This document shows positions 21,434 to 30,500 of a DNA stretch of 33,278 bases, in pieces. Numbering within the stretch: position 1 is the first letter of the stretch; each line of letters starts with the position of its first letter. The translations under genes and the position numbers were made by a program. This stretch comes from Candidatus Omnitrophota bacterium (GTDB lineage: Bacteria > Omnitrophota > Gorgyraeia > Zapsychrales > JANLHA01), in contig JAGLHE010000168.1 of NCBI GenBank assembly GCA_023143685.1, positions 1 to 33,278 on the forward strand, in the 5' to 3' direction. The notes under the pieces are model-generated. The model was not told where the DNA came from, made no database searches, and worked only from the letters and a program-made list of their open reading frames with translations.

Positions 21434-22393
21434 ATGTCTTTGAAAAATATACAGAATCAATTAATTGATCCGTATGGACGTGTGATTCATAAATTGAGAG
21501 TGCAATTAATAGATGCCTGCAATTTCCGTTGTTTTTATTGCATGCCGTCGAATGCAAAGTTTTTTCGGCCTTCGGAGTTGCTGACGGCTTCGGAATTATT
21601 GCATATCTGCTCGGGTCTTGTTGATTCAGGGATTGATGAAATAAGGATTTCTGGCGGCGAGCCAACAATAAGAAAAGATTTTGAAGAGATTGTGGCGGGG
21701 CTTTCGTCTCTCGATCTTTTGAAATTGGGGGTTACAACAAATGCGGTTACGCTAAAAAGTAAGCTTCCTTTTTTAAAAAGCACACAATGTCGATATATTA
21801 ATATCAGTTTAGACAGCCTTACAAAAAGAGGATTTTATGCAATTACAAAGACAGATGAATTTCATGTCGCATATGACGCTATTTTAAAGGCTAAGCAGAT
21901 GGGGTTTCATGTGAAGGTTAATGTTGTGCTTCTTAAAGGGGTTAACGATCATGAGATTTTTGATTTTATTGATTTCTCGGCGAAACAGAAAATTGAAGTA
22001 CGATTTTTGGAACTTATGAAAATCGGCCTGCATCATGATCAACATGCAAAATTGTTTATTTCAGCTCAGGAGATTATAGAGCGGATAGAGTTGAGGGATA
22101 AACTTACGCCTCAATCAATGAATTGTGATTCGACATCATTTAATTTCAGGACTTTGGCCGGTGCGCAGATTGGATTTATTGCCTCCGAATCACAGCCGTT
22201 TTGTTGTTTTTGTTCAAGATTGCGATTGACGGCGCAGGGAGTTTTAAGAGCTTGCCTTATGGTGAAAAAAGGGATAAATTTTCGTGATAAAGAAAAATCG
22301 GAATATCCCAAACTTCTTCAATCAGTTATCGCAATGAAACCTACAGACAGGATTAATTCGATCGCGCAGCCGATGTATCAGATAGGGGGCTAA
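21434..22393 (+). CDS. moaA: GTP 3',8-cyclase MoaA (radical SAM)
   Basis: 319 aa. Radical-SAM cluster 'CNFRCFYC', SAM-binding 'RISGGEPTIRKD', the C-terminal second cluster 'CFCSRLRLTAQGVLRACL', and the conserved terminal Gly-Gly ('QIGG' stop) that MoaA needs for activity. It carries out the first step of molybdopterin synthesis from GTP. moaC, moaD, moaE and mob genes are not in the window and must lie elsewhere. Start supported by GGAGGGG; the 39-bp gap from mog suggests the same operon. Confidence 0.95.
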   Translation: MSLKNIQNQLIDPYGRVIHKLRVQLIDACNFRCFYCMPSNAKFFRPSELLTASELLHICSGLVDSGIDEIRISGGEPTIRKDFEEIVAGLSSLDLLKLGVTTNAVTLKSKLPFLKSTQCRYINISLDSLTKRGFYAITKTDEFHVAYDAILKAKQMGFHVKVNVVLLKGVNDHEIFDFIDFSAKQKIEVRFLELMKIGLHHDQHAKLFISAQEIIERIELRDKLTPQSMNCDSTSFNFRTLAGAQIGFIASESQPFCCFCSRLRLTAQGVLRACLMVKKGINFRDKEKSEYPKLLQSVIAMKPTDRINSIAQPMYQIGG

Positions 22394-22450
22394 AAATTTA
22401 GCCGAAAATCTTTCAGGGTTAGCCAAAATTTATTAATCGTCGTCCCTTGC

Positions 22451-24490
22451 CTATTTAAACTCCTCATCCACTTGTCGTTCGATACTACGCTCGATAAAAT
22501 TCGGTATGCGGGCACGGATTCGTTCTTTGGTCCAGTTCGGAAGCCAGAGGAAGTTCATCGTTCCCATCGGACCGGAAAGCTGAAAATCAAAGTCCAGAAA
22601 CGGCACGTCCTTTTTAAAGAAATTAAGAATAGGCTTAAACTCTTTCGCGGTTTCAAGCAGTCCGCGGTTCAATGACATCGAGATTATGCTCGAGGCCATA
22701 TCATTATTTTTGATATAAAAGTCGCCGGAAATTTTAACATCTTCAGCTTTAAAATCAATGTTATATATCCCGGCGCGGCCGGGTTCAATAATAAACTTGG
22801 TTTTGGTGTTATGAAAATAAACGTCCAGAAGTGAGTGCAGGCCGAACGTATCCGACATCCACTTAAAGAAATCAAAGTTTTTCAGATGTCCATTCCGGAT
22901 GTCAATGTCGCCTCTCAGGTCAAATTGAGGATAGCTCCGGAATTCAAGATTGCTGTTTAGCCGGCCATGTACTTTTGAAAAGTGTACCAGGATCTCTTTA
23001 AGTTTATTGGCATTCAAGTCATCAAGTCCGGCCTTCGCCATAAACCGGAAGGGCAAATCGGTCGTATCGATCAGGAGCTTGCCGTTAACCTTGCCTTCGT
23101 AGGCCGTGGCGCTTACGTCGATTTCTTTGATATCCGAAGAATTAAAATTTGAAACCGCATGCAGGTCGCTCACCGATACTGTGTGTTTATTGCCGTTAAT
23201 GATCCAGAGTGCTCGTCCTTTTTTGGACTCAATTTTCAAATGCGGATAATTGAAAAAATCAAAAATAAAATCATCAGCCGTAATGTCCACCGTAGTGAGC
23301 GTGCCCATAGATGTGGTGTTGTCGATAAATTGTAGTTTAAGTCCGCTGTCGACATGAAAAGCGTCATTCTCAAGTTTACCGGATATTTTAAAATCTGTTT
23401 GTTTTAGGTCTCCCATCCCTTTGTCTTTCAAAAAGGCAGGATAAAAGACTGTCTTCAGGTCGAATGTAGGAGGATCTGATAAAGTAATGTTGCCCCGGAG
23501 CGTTACCGGCGCGTTATTGAATCTCACGTCAAAACGTGTAATGGCGATATTCGGGAGCGCCGCCTTGATCACACAGTCGAGGTCCGTAAAATAAAAGTTG
23601 CAGTGGGCTAGTTCGTTGACCGGGGCCTTGCCGCCTTTGAGTGTACGCAGAAAAAATTTAACCCGATCGATAATGTTGAGCGGTTGAACGGTTTTTGTCG
23701 GTTTGGCGTGTGTCTCAGTGGTGTTTGCGAAACTGAAGCCTTTAAGGTAGAGTTGGTCGCCTTCAATCTGTCCCCAGAATTTTGAATACAGGCTCGCACC
23801 GCTTAAAATAATTGAATCAAGAAAGAAGGCCTCTTCGCTCCACCGGCTTCTTAGCTCATACGTGAGGAACGGCTTTTTTTCAGGGTTCTTTTTTTTGTTT
23901 GCCAGATGTTCTTCGTTCTCCACATCCAGTGTGCCCGAAATTTTTACATTATCTCCTTGTATGGTGAACACAAAATCCACATCAAGGTGGTCGGGTCCAT
24001 AATTGTTATCGATGAGCTTAATGACAGACTCACTGAACGTGATTTCAACATCGGCTTTCGGTATTTTCTTGAGCGTGTCCAGGAGAACTATAAAATTTTC
24101 TCTGATAAATTGACAAAAATTCTGCCACCGTAAATAAGGGGCATCGACCAGGATTTCTGTGATACAGATTTCTTTTTTAAAGATCAAGCGGTTTATGCAG
24201 AACTTTGCTTTAATAGAAGGGAAGTGGATGACGTTAAGTGTTGGGCCTGTCTTGGGAGCTATCGCGATTTCTTTAATTGTTACCGTGTTTGGGAATGAAT
24301 AGGTCACTTTTCCAATCGACAGTTGATATGTAAGCGCGTCACTTGCGGTTTTGCTCGCGGTATCTTTGGTTTTTGAAAGCAACACATTGACGGTCAGCGT
24401 GATACTTATCCATACAAAAAGGACAATGGCGCATATAATAAATGCCGTCTTTTTATGGTCATGCATCAACTTTCGAATCGTAGGCATCAT
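22451..24490 (-). CDS. AsmA-like / DUF748-type envelope protein
   Basis: The preferred start at 24490 gives 679 aa. The track start at 24619 would place a terminator hairpin inside the coding region, whereas 'GCAAGGGA' lies ten bases before the ATG at 24490. One N-terminal transmembrane helix (AFIICAIVLFVWISITLTVNVLL) anchors a long periplasmic beta-rich body with repeated strand patterns (..LKGFSFANTT.., ..FDLRGDIDIRNGHLKNF.., ..FDFQLSGPMGTMNFLWLPNW..), typical of the AsmA/DUF748 superfamily linked to lipid transport and outer-membrane assembly. Convergent with moaA. Its leader contains a GEMM-I riboswitch, so c-di-GMP probably controls its expression. Confidence 0.82.
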   Translation of the reverse strand: MMPTIRKLMHDHKKTAFIICAIVLFVWISITLTVNVLLSKTKDTASKTASDALTYQLSIGKVTYSFPNTVTIKEIAIAPKTGPTLNVIHFPSIKAKFCINRLIFKKEICITEILVDAPYLRWQNFCQFIRENFIVLLDTLKKIPKADVEITFSESVIKLIDNNYGPDHLDVDFVFTIQGDNVKISGTLDVENEEHLANKKKNPEKKPFLTYELRSRWSEEAFFLDSIILSGASLYSKFWGQIEGDQLYLKGFSFANTTETHAKPTKTVQPLNIIDRVKFFLRTLKGGKAPVNELAHCNFYFTDLDCVIKAALPNIAITRFDVRFNNAPVTLRGNITLSDPPTFDLKTVFYPAFLKDKGMGDLKQTDFKISGKLENDAFHVDSGLKLQFIDNTTSMGTLTTVDITADDFIFDFFNYPHLKIESKKGRALWIINGNKHTVSVSDLHAVSNFNSSDIKEIDVSATAYEGKVNGKLLIDTTDLPFRFMAKAGLDDLNANKLKEILVHFSKVHGRLNSNLEFRSYPQFDLRGDIDIRNGHLKNFDFFKWMSDTFGLHSLLDVYFHNTKTKFIIEPGRAGIYNIDFKAEDVKISGDFYIKNNDMASSIISMSLNRGLLETAKEFKPILNFFKKDVPFLDFDFQLSGPMGTMNFLWLPNWTKERIRARIPNFIERSIERQVDEEFK

Positions 24491-24510
24491 TTTATTTTTT
24501 CCCTTGCGCC

Positions 24511-24550
24511 AAAATAGAAAACCCATTCTCTCTCTCGAAAGAATGGGTTT
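24511..24550 (-). terminator. Leader terminator before the AsmA-like gene (riboswitch expression platform)
   Basis: On the minus strand AAACCCATTC and GAATGGGTTT form a 10-bp stem, followed by TCTATTTT. It lies between the aptamer and the RBS. Confidence 0.75.
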
Positions 24551-24621
24551 AAAAATTAACGCTGAGCCAACGCTTCCTTTGTTCTGCCAGGAAGTAGGAT
24601 GCCTAAGCACTATTAACACTC

Positions 24622-24663
24622 TTATTGCTTTCCGCCCGCATAATTCAGGCGAGTTTGCAATAA
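24622..24663 (-). other. Structured linker hairpin in the AsmA leader
   Basis: TTATTGC/GCAATAA with an inner CGCC/GGCG stem, located between aptamer and terminator. It may be part of the switching structure. Confidence 0.5.
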
Positions 24664-24687
24664 TAAATGAAGTGCAACTTCGCTTTT

Positions 24688-24821
24688 GGCAACCCAGCCA
24701 CCGTTACCAGATTTTCTGGTATTAGGCCTGTTGGCTTTGCCGATGGCAGTTGTTTATGTGATTTCTCAAGGATGAGGCGCCATCGCCCGTTAGGGGTCCT
24801 GTTCTTTCGAAACAGTTTGCC
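24688..24821 (-). ncRNA. Cyclic-di-GMP-I (GEMM-I) riboswitch with an inserted stem
   Basis: Read on the minus strand: P1 'GGCAAAC' (24815-24821) pairs with 'GGTTGCC' (3' end at 24688); P2 is CTGTT...ACAG capped by a GAAA tetraloop (24799-24815), a hallmark of the class; then 'GGAC'; later 'GCAAAGCC' (24733-24740), P3 with AGCCA/TGGCT, 'CCTAA' and an ACCAGA/TCTGGT hairpin, ending 'GGCTGGGTTGCC'. Normally GGGAC runs straight into GCAAAGCC. Here 55 nt (24741-24795) are inserted, containing a perfect 7-bp stem CGATGGC/GCCATCG. The terminator downstream completes the regulatory design. Confidence 0.8.
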
Positions 24822-24854
24822 TTTATCAATAGCACTGCTTTATTTCCCAATTAA

Positions 24855-24860
24855 AGTATA
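24855..24860 (-). promoter_or_regulatory. Candidate -10 box for the AsmA-like transcript
   Basis: TATACT on the minus strand, placing transcription start near 24848, about 27 nt before the aptamer. No strong -35 is seen. Confidence 0.35.
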
Positions 24861-25022
24861 CATTATTAACATATAGGAATACCAGAATATTTTTATGCGC
24901 AAAAAAGTAGAAAAAACAAGGTTTTTCTTGGGCAAAAAGGAGGTGCCTCAAGTTTTTTATATAATTTATTCGTTTTTTTTGTAAGATAAGATATTTTAAG
25001 CCACTCACCAAAAATATTGGCC

Positions 25023-25050
25023 TAGACAATTGGAACCACCTTACTATAAT
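25023..25050 (+). promoter_or_regulatory. Promoter upstream of the glycoside hydrolase gene
   Basis: TAGACA (25023-25028), a 16-bp spacer and a perfect TATAAT (25045-25050). Confidence 0.5.
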
Positions 25051-25055
25051 AAGAA

Positions 25056-25086
25056 GGGCAGAATTATTTCTGTCCTGTTTTTTTTG
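25056..25086 (+). terminator. Terminator-type hairpin directly at the predicted transcription start
   Basis: GGGCAGAA-TTAT-TTCTGTCC followed by a T-run. It begins six bases after the -10 box, so a transcript would be stopped after ~30 nt unless the hairpin is bypassed. Confidence 0.75.
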
Positions 25087-25145
25087 CAGTCATTATAGAG
25101 AATAAGAAAATACTTGAAAATACCGGCATATGAGGGGGGGGTATT

Positions 25146-27170
25146 ATGTTTTTTAAGCAAATTTCTTTTATGTTAACTGTATCATCATTATTGATCGTTT
25201 CAGGCTGTTCAGGTGCGCCTGTATTGTCAGAGAATAATGGTAATCTATTCTCTGTCGGTAATGTTACGCCTAATCAAAAGTTGATTTACCAGATAATGAA
25301 GGGAGAAATCCTGCCGGATTCGGAATTCGAGCTTTTTGACGAGCCTGAGAATATTATTATTGATTATCAGAAATACGGAGGGTTTGTAAATGCCGGCACG
25401 GATAAATTTGTTTACAGGGTTAATGATTTTGATGGGTTAAAAAAAGATTCTATTGCCGGTTTTTATCCTAACGAGCCTGCAATAAGAAAGGATCCGCAAC
25501 TTGTCACGTGGAAGTTTAAAGGGATATTTAAAAACAATGCGTGGGAGAGTTTAGGCTACGATAATAAGAAACAGGCTTTTTATATCTGGAGTCAGTCTAA
25601 TATGGATGTCGGCACAAAAATGTTCTTTATCGGGAGCATTATGGAAGATGCCGGGCATATAATGCCGGCGATCAACGCGTATTATTCTTCTATTATTTTT
25701 TATCCCCGGGCTTATTGTTTTAGTGAGAATCATGATTTTGTATGGTATCCTTCTCAGGCCGCTATGTTTAATATCAAAAGATTAGCTGCTGATTATCCGG
25801 AGCTTAATTTGGATTATACCGATTATAAATTTGAGGTAAAAAATGGTTATGACCCTGATACGCGGGATGATGTAATTATGGTCCATCCCGGGTTCCTGGT
25901 TAAACGCACATTAAAACAAAAAATAGCCGGTCTGCCGGATTTGGCGAAGATGAATATTGCAGAAAAAAGAGGCGGCGGCAGAGTAAATATTGTTAAGTTT
26001 AATAATGGTCACTGGCAGATGTTTGTCGACGGCAAACCGTTTTTTGTAAGAGGAATATCATATAGTCCTACAGAGATAGGTGCCGGCCCTCATACCGATT
26101 TTAATTTTATGGAAAGATGGATGTTCGCGGATAACAACCACAACGGTTTAATTGACGCCGCGTATGATGCGTGGGTAGATGCTAATAACAATAATTTACA
26201 GGACACCGGTGAAAAAAGTGTCGGTGATTTTAAATTGCTTAAAGATATCGGGATAAATACCATAAGATTATATGCCCCCAATAATCCTAAAGACAGATAT
26301 GATCCGGATTTGATCAATAAAAATTTGTTGAGAAAAATGTATGAGGATTTCGGCATTATGGTAGCTGTCGGTGATTTTCTTGGGGCGTATACATTAGGTT
26401 CGGGAGCCCGTTGGGATGAGGGTACAGATTATACCGATCCCCAGCAGCTTAAGTCGATGAAAGAAGTTGTACGCCAAAAGGTTATGGACTTAAAGGACGA
26501 GCCGTTTGTTCTTATGTGGATACTGGGCAATGAGAATAATATGAGCCTCGACTATAATGGTGTAAATGCCACAAGGACAAACGCCGGCTTATATCCACAG
26601 GCATACGCGTCATTCCTTAACGAAGTGGCAAAGATGATACACGAAATAGACGGCAATCATCCGGTTGCCGTAGGCAATATAGAACTGGACCTTCTGGATT
26701 ATTATAAAAAACATGCGCCGGAACTTGATATATTAGGTGTAAATTCTTATCGTTCCGCGCCGGGATTTCAGTCCTTATGGCAAGATGCCAGGGCATTGTT
26801 TGACAGGCCTGTTGTAATTACTGAATATGGATGCGACGCCTACAGTGAAGGGGAAGGCGAGGACCAAAACGCGCAGTTAAAATATATCAAGGGAAAATTT
26901 AAAGATATTGTCTTAAACAGCGCCGGAGGCTATGGCGAGGGAAATTCTATAGGCGGGTTTATTTTTGAGTTTCTTGACGAATGGTGGAAGGATAGTGTCG
27001 GTGACCCTGAGGATGTTCAGCAGATAAAACCGCAGTTTCCTTTTGGGTCTCCTGACGGATGGGGGCATGAAGAATGGCTCGGAATAGTAGGCCAGGGAAA
27101 CGGCAAAGACAGCCCGTTCAAACGTCAGCTTAGAAAAGCGTATTTGTATTTTAAAGAATTTTCAGACTAG
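25146..27170 (+). CDS. Lipoprotein glycoside hydrolase (clan GH-A TIM barrel, GH2-like)
   Basis: 674 aa. Signal peptide with lipobox 'LIVSGC' (C21), so probably membrane-anchored in the periplasm or exported. Residues ~25-285 show no domain I recognise. From ~295 a GH2_C-like TIM barrel begins: 'FFVRGISYSPTEIG', 'LKDIGINTIRLYAPN', acid/base 'WILGNENN' (E463) and nucleophile 'VVITEYGCDA' (E560), the spacing of clan GH-A retaining enzymes. An insertion near 325-355 carries two EF-hand-like calcium loops (DNNHNGLID and DANNNNLQD). The substrate is unknown; glucans or mannans are possible. RBS GAGGGGGGG, with the start 6 bases later. Confidence 0.82.
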   Translation: MFFKQISFMLTVSSLLIVSGCSGAPVLSENNGNLFSVGNVTPNQKLIYQIMKGEILPDSEFELFDEPENIIIDYQKYGGFVNAGTDKFVYRVNDFDGLKKDSIAGFYPNEPAIRKDPQLVTWKFKGIFKNNAWESLGYDNKKQAFYIWSQSNMDVGTKMFFIGSIMEDAGHIMPAINAYYSSIIFYPRAYCFSENHDFVWYPSQAAMFNIKRLAADYPELNLDYTDYKFEVKNGYDPDTRDDVIMVHPGFLVKRTLKQKIAGLPDLAKMNIAEKRGGGRVNIVKFNNGHWQMFVDGKPFFVRGISYSPTEIGAGPHTDFNFMERWMFADNNHNGLIDAAYDAWVDANNNNLQDTGEKSVGDFKLLKDIGINTIRLYAPNNPKDRYDPDLINKNLLRKMYEDFGIMVAVGDFLGAYTLGSGARWDEGTDYTDPQQLKSMKEVVRQKVMDLKDEPFVLMWILGNENNMSLDYNGVNATRTNAGLYPQAYASFLNEVAKMIHEIDGNHPVAVGNIELDLLDYYKKHAPELDILGVNSYRSAPGFQSLWQDARALFDRPVVITEYGCDAYSEGEGEDQNAQLKYIKGKFKDIVLNSAGGYGEGNSIGGFIFEFLDEWWKDSVGDPEDVQQIKPQFPFGSPDGWGHEEWLGIVGQGNGKDSPFKRQLRKAYLYFKEFSD

Positions 27171-27596
27171 ATGTCCCAGGCTTTACAGCCAGGGATTAGT
27201 AGTTCTATCTTCTTACTATGGAAAAAATACTTCTTTTGTCTGCCTACCATTGATGTGTCCTCATTCGCGTGGTTCCGTTTAACAGGTTCCCACGCAGATC
27301 TTTTTCGGAACATGAAAAAAGTTAATTAGTCTGCGTAGACTGCAAAACTCATCAACTTGGGGGTGAATCGTTTTTTCGAGAGCTGATTTTATAAATGGTC
27401 AAATGGTCAAGTTATTTGTTGAATGTGCGGTAAAGTTCGAGTAAGCTAATTATTTGAGAAGAAAAATTTGCCTTTGAAGGGTTTTAGAAAAATCAGGATG
27501 AGTCAATGTGCGGAATTCCTACACGGCCATAAAATAGGTGCGAGCAATCAAAACTATCAAGAGAGTTTATTTTACATGAAAGTGGAGGGTTAATTA
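27171..27596. other. Intergenic region upstream of the histidine kinase
   Basis: Two hairpins are visible: TCCC-a-GGCT/AGCC-a-GGGA (27174-27195, just after the hydrolase stop, without a T-run) and GCGTGG/CCACGC (27267-27295). A tandem AAATGGTC repeat lies at 27393-27408. I see no gene and no convincing promoter; the kinase RBS is GGAGGG. Confidence 0.4.
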
Positions 27597-30500
27597 ATGA
27601 GTATGACAGTAGCAAGAAGGTTAGGGCTTATTATGCTTGCGGTATTGCTGCTGGTGTTTATCGGCGGTGTAGTTAGTCTCACGAGTTTGCGCAGGATCAA
27701 GAAGTCAACAGATGATATAACTATCAAGGCTGCCCGTCTGGTTGATGCAACTATGGGGATGACGCTGAATAAAATAGCAGCCCGGGATGCTCTGGTAGAG
27801 TACCTTATTGAGATTGATCCCAGGAAATTTCCTGAACATGAGAAGGCTTATCGGGTATTTTTGGCTGAACATGACAAATATGAGGAGGATATTAATCAGG
27901 GGATTAAACATATGTTTGTTGGAGAGCAAGAGTTGAGAAAGCATCATAAGTTTGCTATGGAGGTTGGTGCTGAGTTTGAAAAAGAGGCAGAGGCGATGAT
28001 GACTACTCATAAGGAGCGAATTAATTTTAATACCCGGAAGATGGCCAAGATGAAAGAGCGCGATGCCCAAGGCGATGAACTTCTAAAATTATTAGGGGAG
28101 ATGAAAGAGAAAAATATGGGCAATGATGCCATCATCCATTCAGCTATGGAGATGAAGGTGGCTCTTCTTGTAGCAAGACATGCTGATGCAGAATATCTGC
28201 TCTCTGATAAAAAAATTGCAACATCATATAATGATGAATTTAAAAAAGAATTTGAAGATCGCAATGCTGAATTTGAAAAATGGGAGACAAAACTTTTGAC
28301 TGCTGCCACCACTGCGGAAAATAAAGCCAGGGCACAGCGGATATCCAAACTGTATGATAAGTTTGTGCTTTCCGCTACAGGAGAGAATCAGCTATTCGAT
28401 TTATTAGAGCAGGAAACAGCTGCTTTTATTCAGAGTTTGATCCATAAGGAGAAGTTGGATGAAGTTAGTGATCAGGACTGGGAGACGGCCAAGAAAGAAG
28501 AAGCCCTGGCGCGTAGAAATATAGACGCTTCCGTAGCTATAGCCGACCGCGTGCATAAAATCGCCAGATTTAATGCAGTGATTGTGTTTATATTTGTGGT
28601 TTTCTTTTCTTTTGTCTTATGGGTTGTGGTATCGCGAACGATAATCAGGCCCCTTGTCGAATTGACTGCCGCGACGGAAATTATTGGAAAAGGAGATTTG
28701 ACCGCTAAGGTAGAGGTCATGAGCAATGATGAGTTAGGCCATCTGGCGATTTCATTTAATAAAATGATCGAGGATTTACAGAATACTGTTTCTAAAGATT
28801 ATGTGGCGAATATTATGGGAAGCATGCTCGATAGCTTAATTGTGATTAAACCGGATGCCACGATCAGAGTCGTGAATAAAGCTACCTGTGGTTTGTTGGG
28901 TTACACTGGAGATGAATTAATCGGAAGTGATATAAGCCTGATAGTTTTTGAAGAAAATGGTTTTAAAGGTGCAAAATTTCAAAAATTGATTGAAAACGGG
29001 ATGATATCAAATTATGAAATATATTTGAAGACCAGGGATGGCAGCAGAATCCCGGTGCTTTTAAACGGCGCGGCAATGAAGAATGATAAAGGTGAGATAA
29101 CTGATATAGTCTACGTTGCAAAAGATATCACCGAGCGCAAGAAGGCGGAAGATGAACTTCAAAAAGCACATAAGAACACAAGAATTATTCTGGAAAAGGC
29201 TTTTTTCGGGGTTGTAATCATTGGTAAGGACAGGAAAATCAGATGGGCCAATGAGAATGTTGTGAAGATGTCCGGCGTTGAGAATCTCGATGCTCTGGTG
29301 GGAAAAAAGTGCGGTGAATATCTTTGCCCGGCCCAGCAGCATGAATGTCCTATACTGGATCAAAAACAGGAAGTGGACAATTCTGAGAGGATATTGCGGA
29401 GAGTTGATGGGAAGGAAATACCTATTATTAAGACAGTCAAAGAAATCACCTTTAACAATGAGGATGTTCTTCTTGAGACATTTGTGGATATCACCAGACA
29501 AAAGAAAACGGAGGAGGCGCTTAAGCAGAGCGAGCAGCGTTTTATGGATGTCCTGCACTCTTCCCGTGATGCCATGCTGCTTATTGACGGAGAGGCCTTT
29601 GTTGATACTAACGAAACCGCTGCCCGCATGCTCGAATACTCCAACAGAGAAGAGTTTTTGATGATTCATCCATCGGAGTTGTCCCCACCGGTACAACCGG
29701 ATGGCCAAAGTTCCCAGGATAAGGCAGATGAGATGAAAAGAATAGCCCTCGAACAGGGGTTTCATCAATTTGAATGGACGCATCGCAAAAAAACAGGTGA
29801 GGACTTTCTTGTTGAGGTTTCACTGACTTCAATTGTATATCAAGGTAAGACGGTGCTCCTTTGCCTCTGGCGAGATATTACGGTTCAAAAAGAGCTTGAA
29901 GATAGAGTTCGTCGACAAACTGCAGGCCTTGAACGAAAGGTTGCCGAAAAGACTTCGCTTGCTTTGAAGGCGGTATTAAAAGCAGAATTAGCGAATAAAT
30001 CAAAGAGTGAATTTTTAGCGAATATGAGTCATGAACTCAGGACGCCTTTGCATGGGATACTGAATTTTTCTGATTTAGGGATTGAAAAGATTGATAATGG
30101 CAACTATGAAAAATCCCGCTATTATTTTCAGAAAATAAATCAAGGGGGAGAAGTATTGTTGAATTTGATTAATGATATATTAGATTTGACGAAGCTGGAA
30201 GCTAAAAAGACTGTTTTTGAATTTGCTGAAACGCGCATGTATAGTATTTTGGATAGTTTAGTTGATGAATTTATACCTATGGCCGACAAGAAGAATATTA
30301 AAATAAAGAGAGTACCGTCTGATGAGGAGTTAACTCTTTTCTTTGACGTCGCAAGAATAGAACAAGTTATAAGGAACCTCTTGAGCAATGCCATAAAATT
30401 TTCACAGGAAGATGGCGAAATTGAATGTAGCGTTGAAGATCAAAAAGATTGTGTCAGAGTATCGGTAAAAGATAATGGAGTTGGAATTCCGGAAGATGAA

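Noticed and set aside
24491-24619. Extended N-terminus of the AsmA-like protein on the track
   Set aside because: It reads through the leader terminator; an RBS and ATG at 24490 give a normal signal-anchor start.
29061-29783. 240-aa minus-strand ORF
   Set aside because: It lies wholly inside the PAS region of the histidine kinase, has no RBS or domain, and is a shadow of the real frame.
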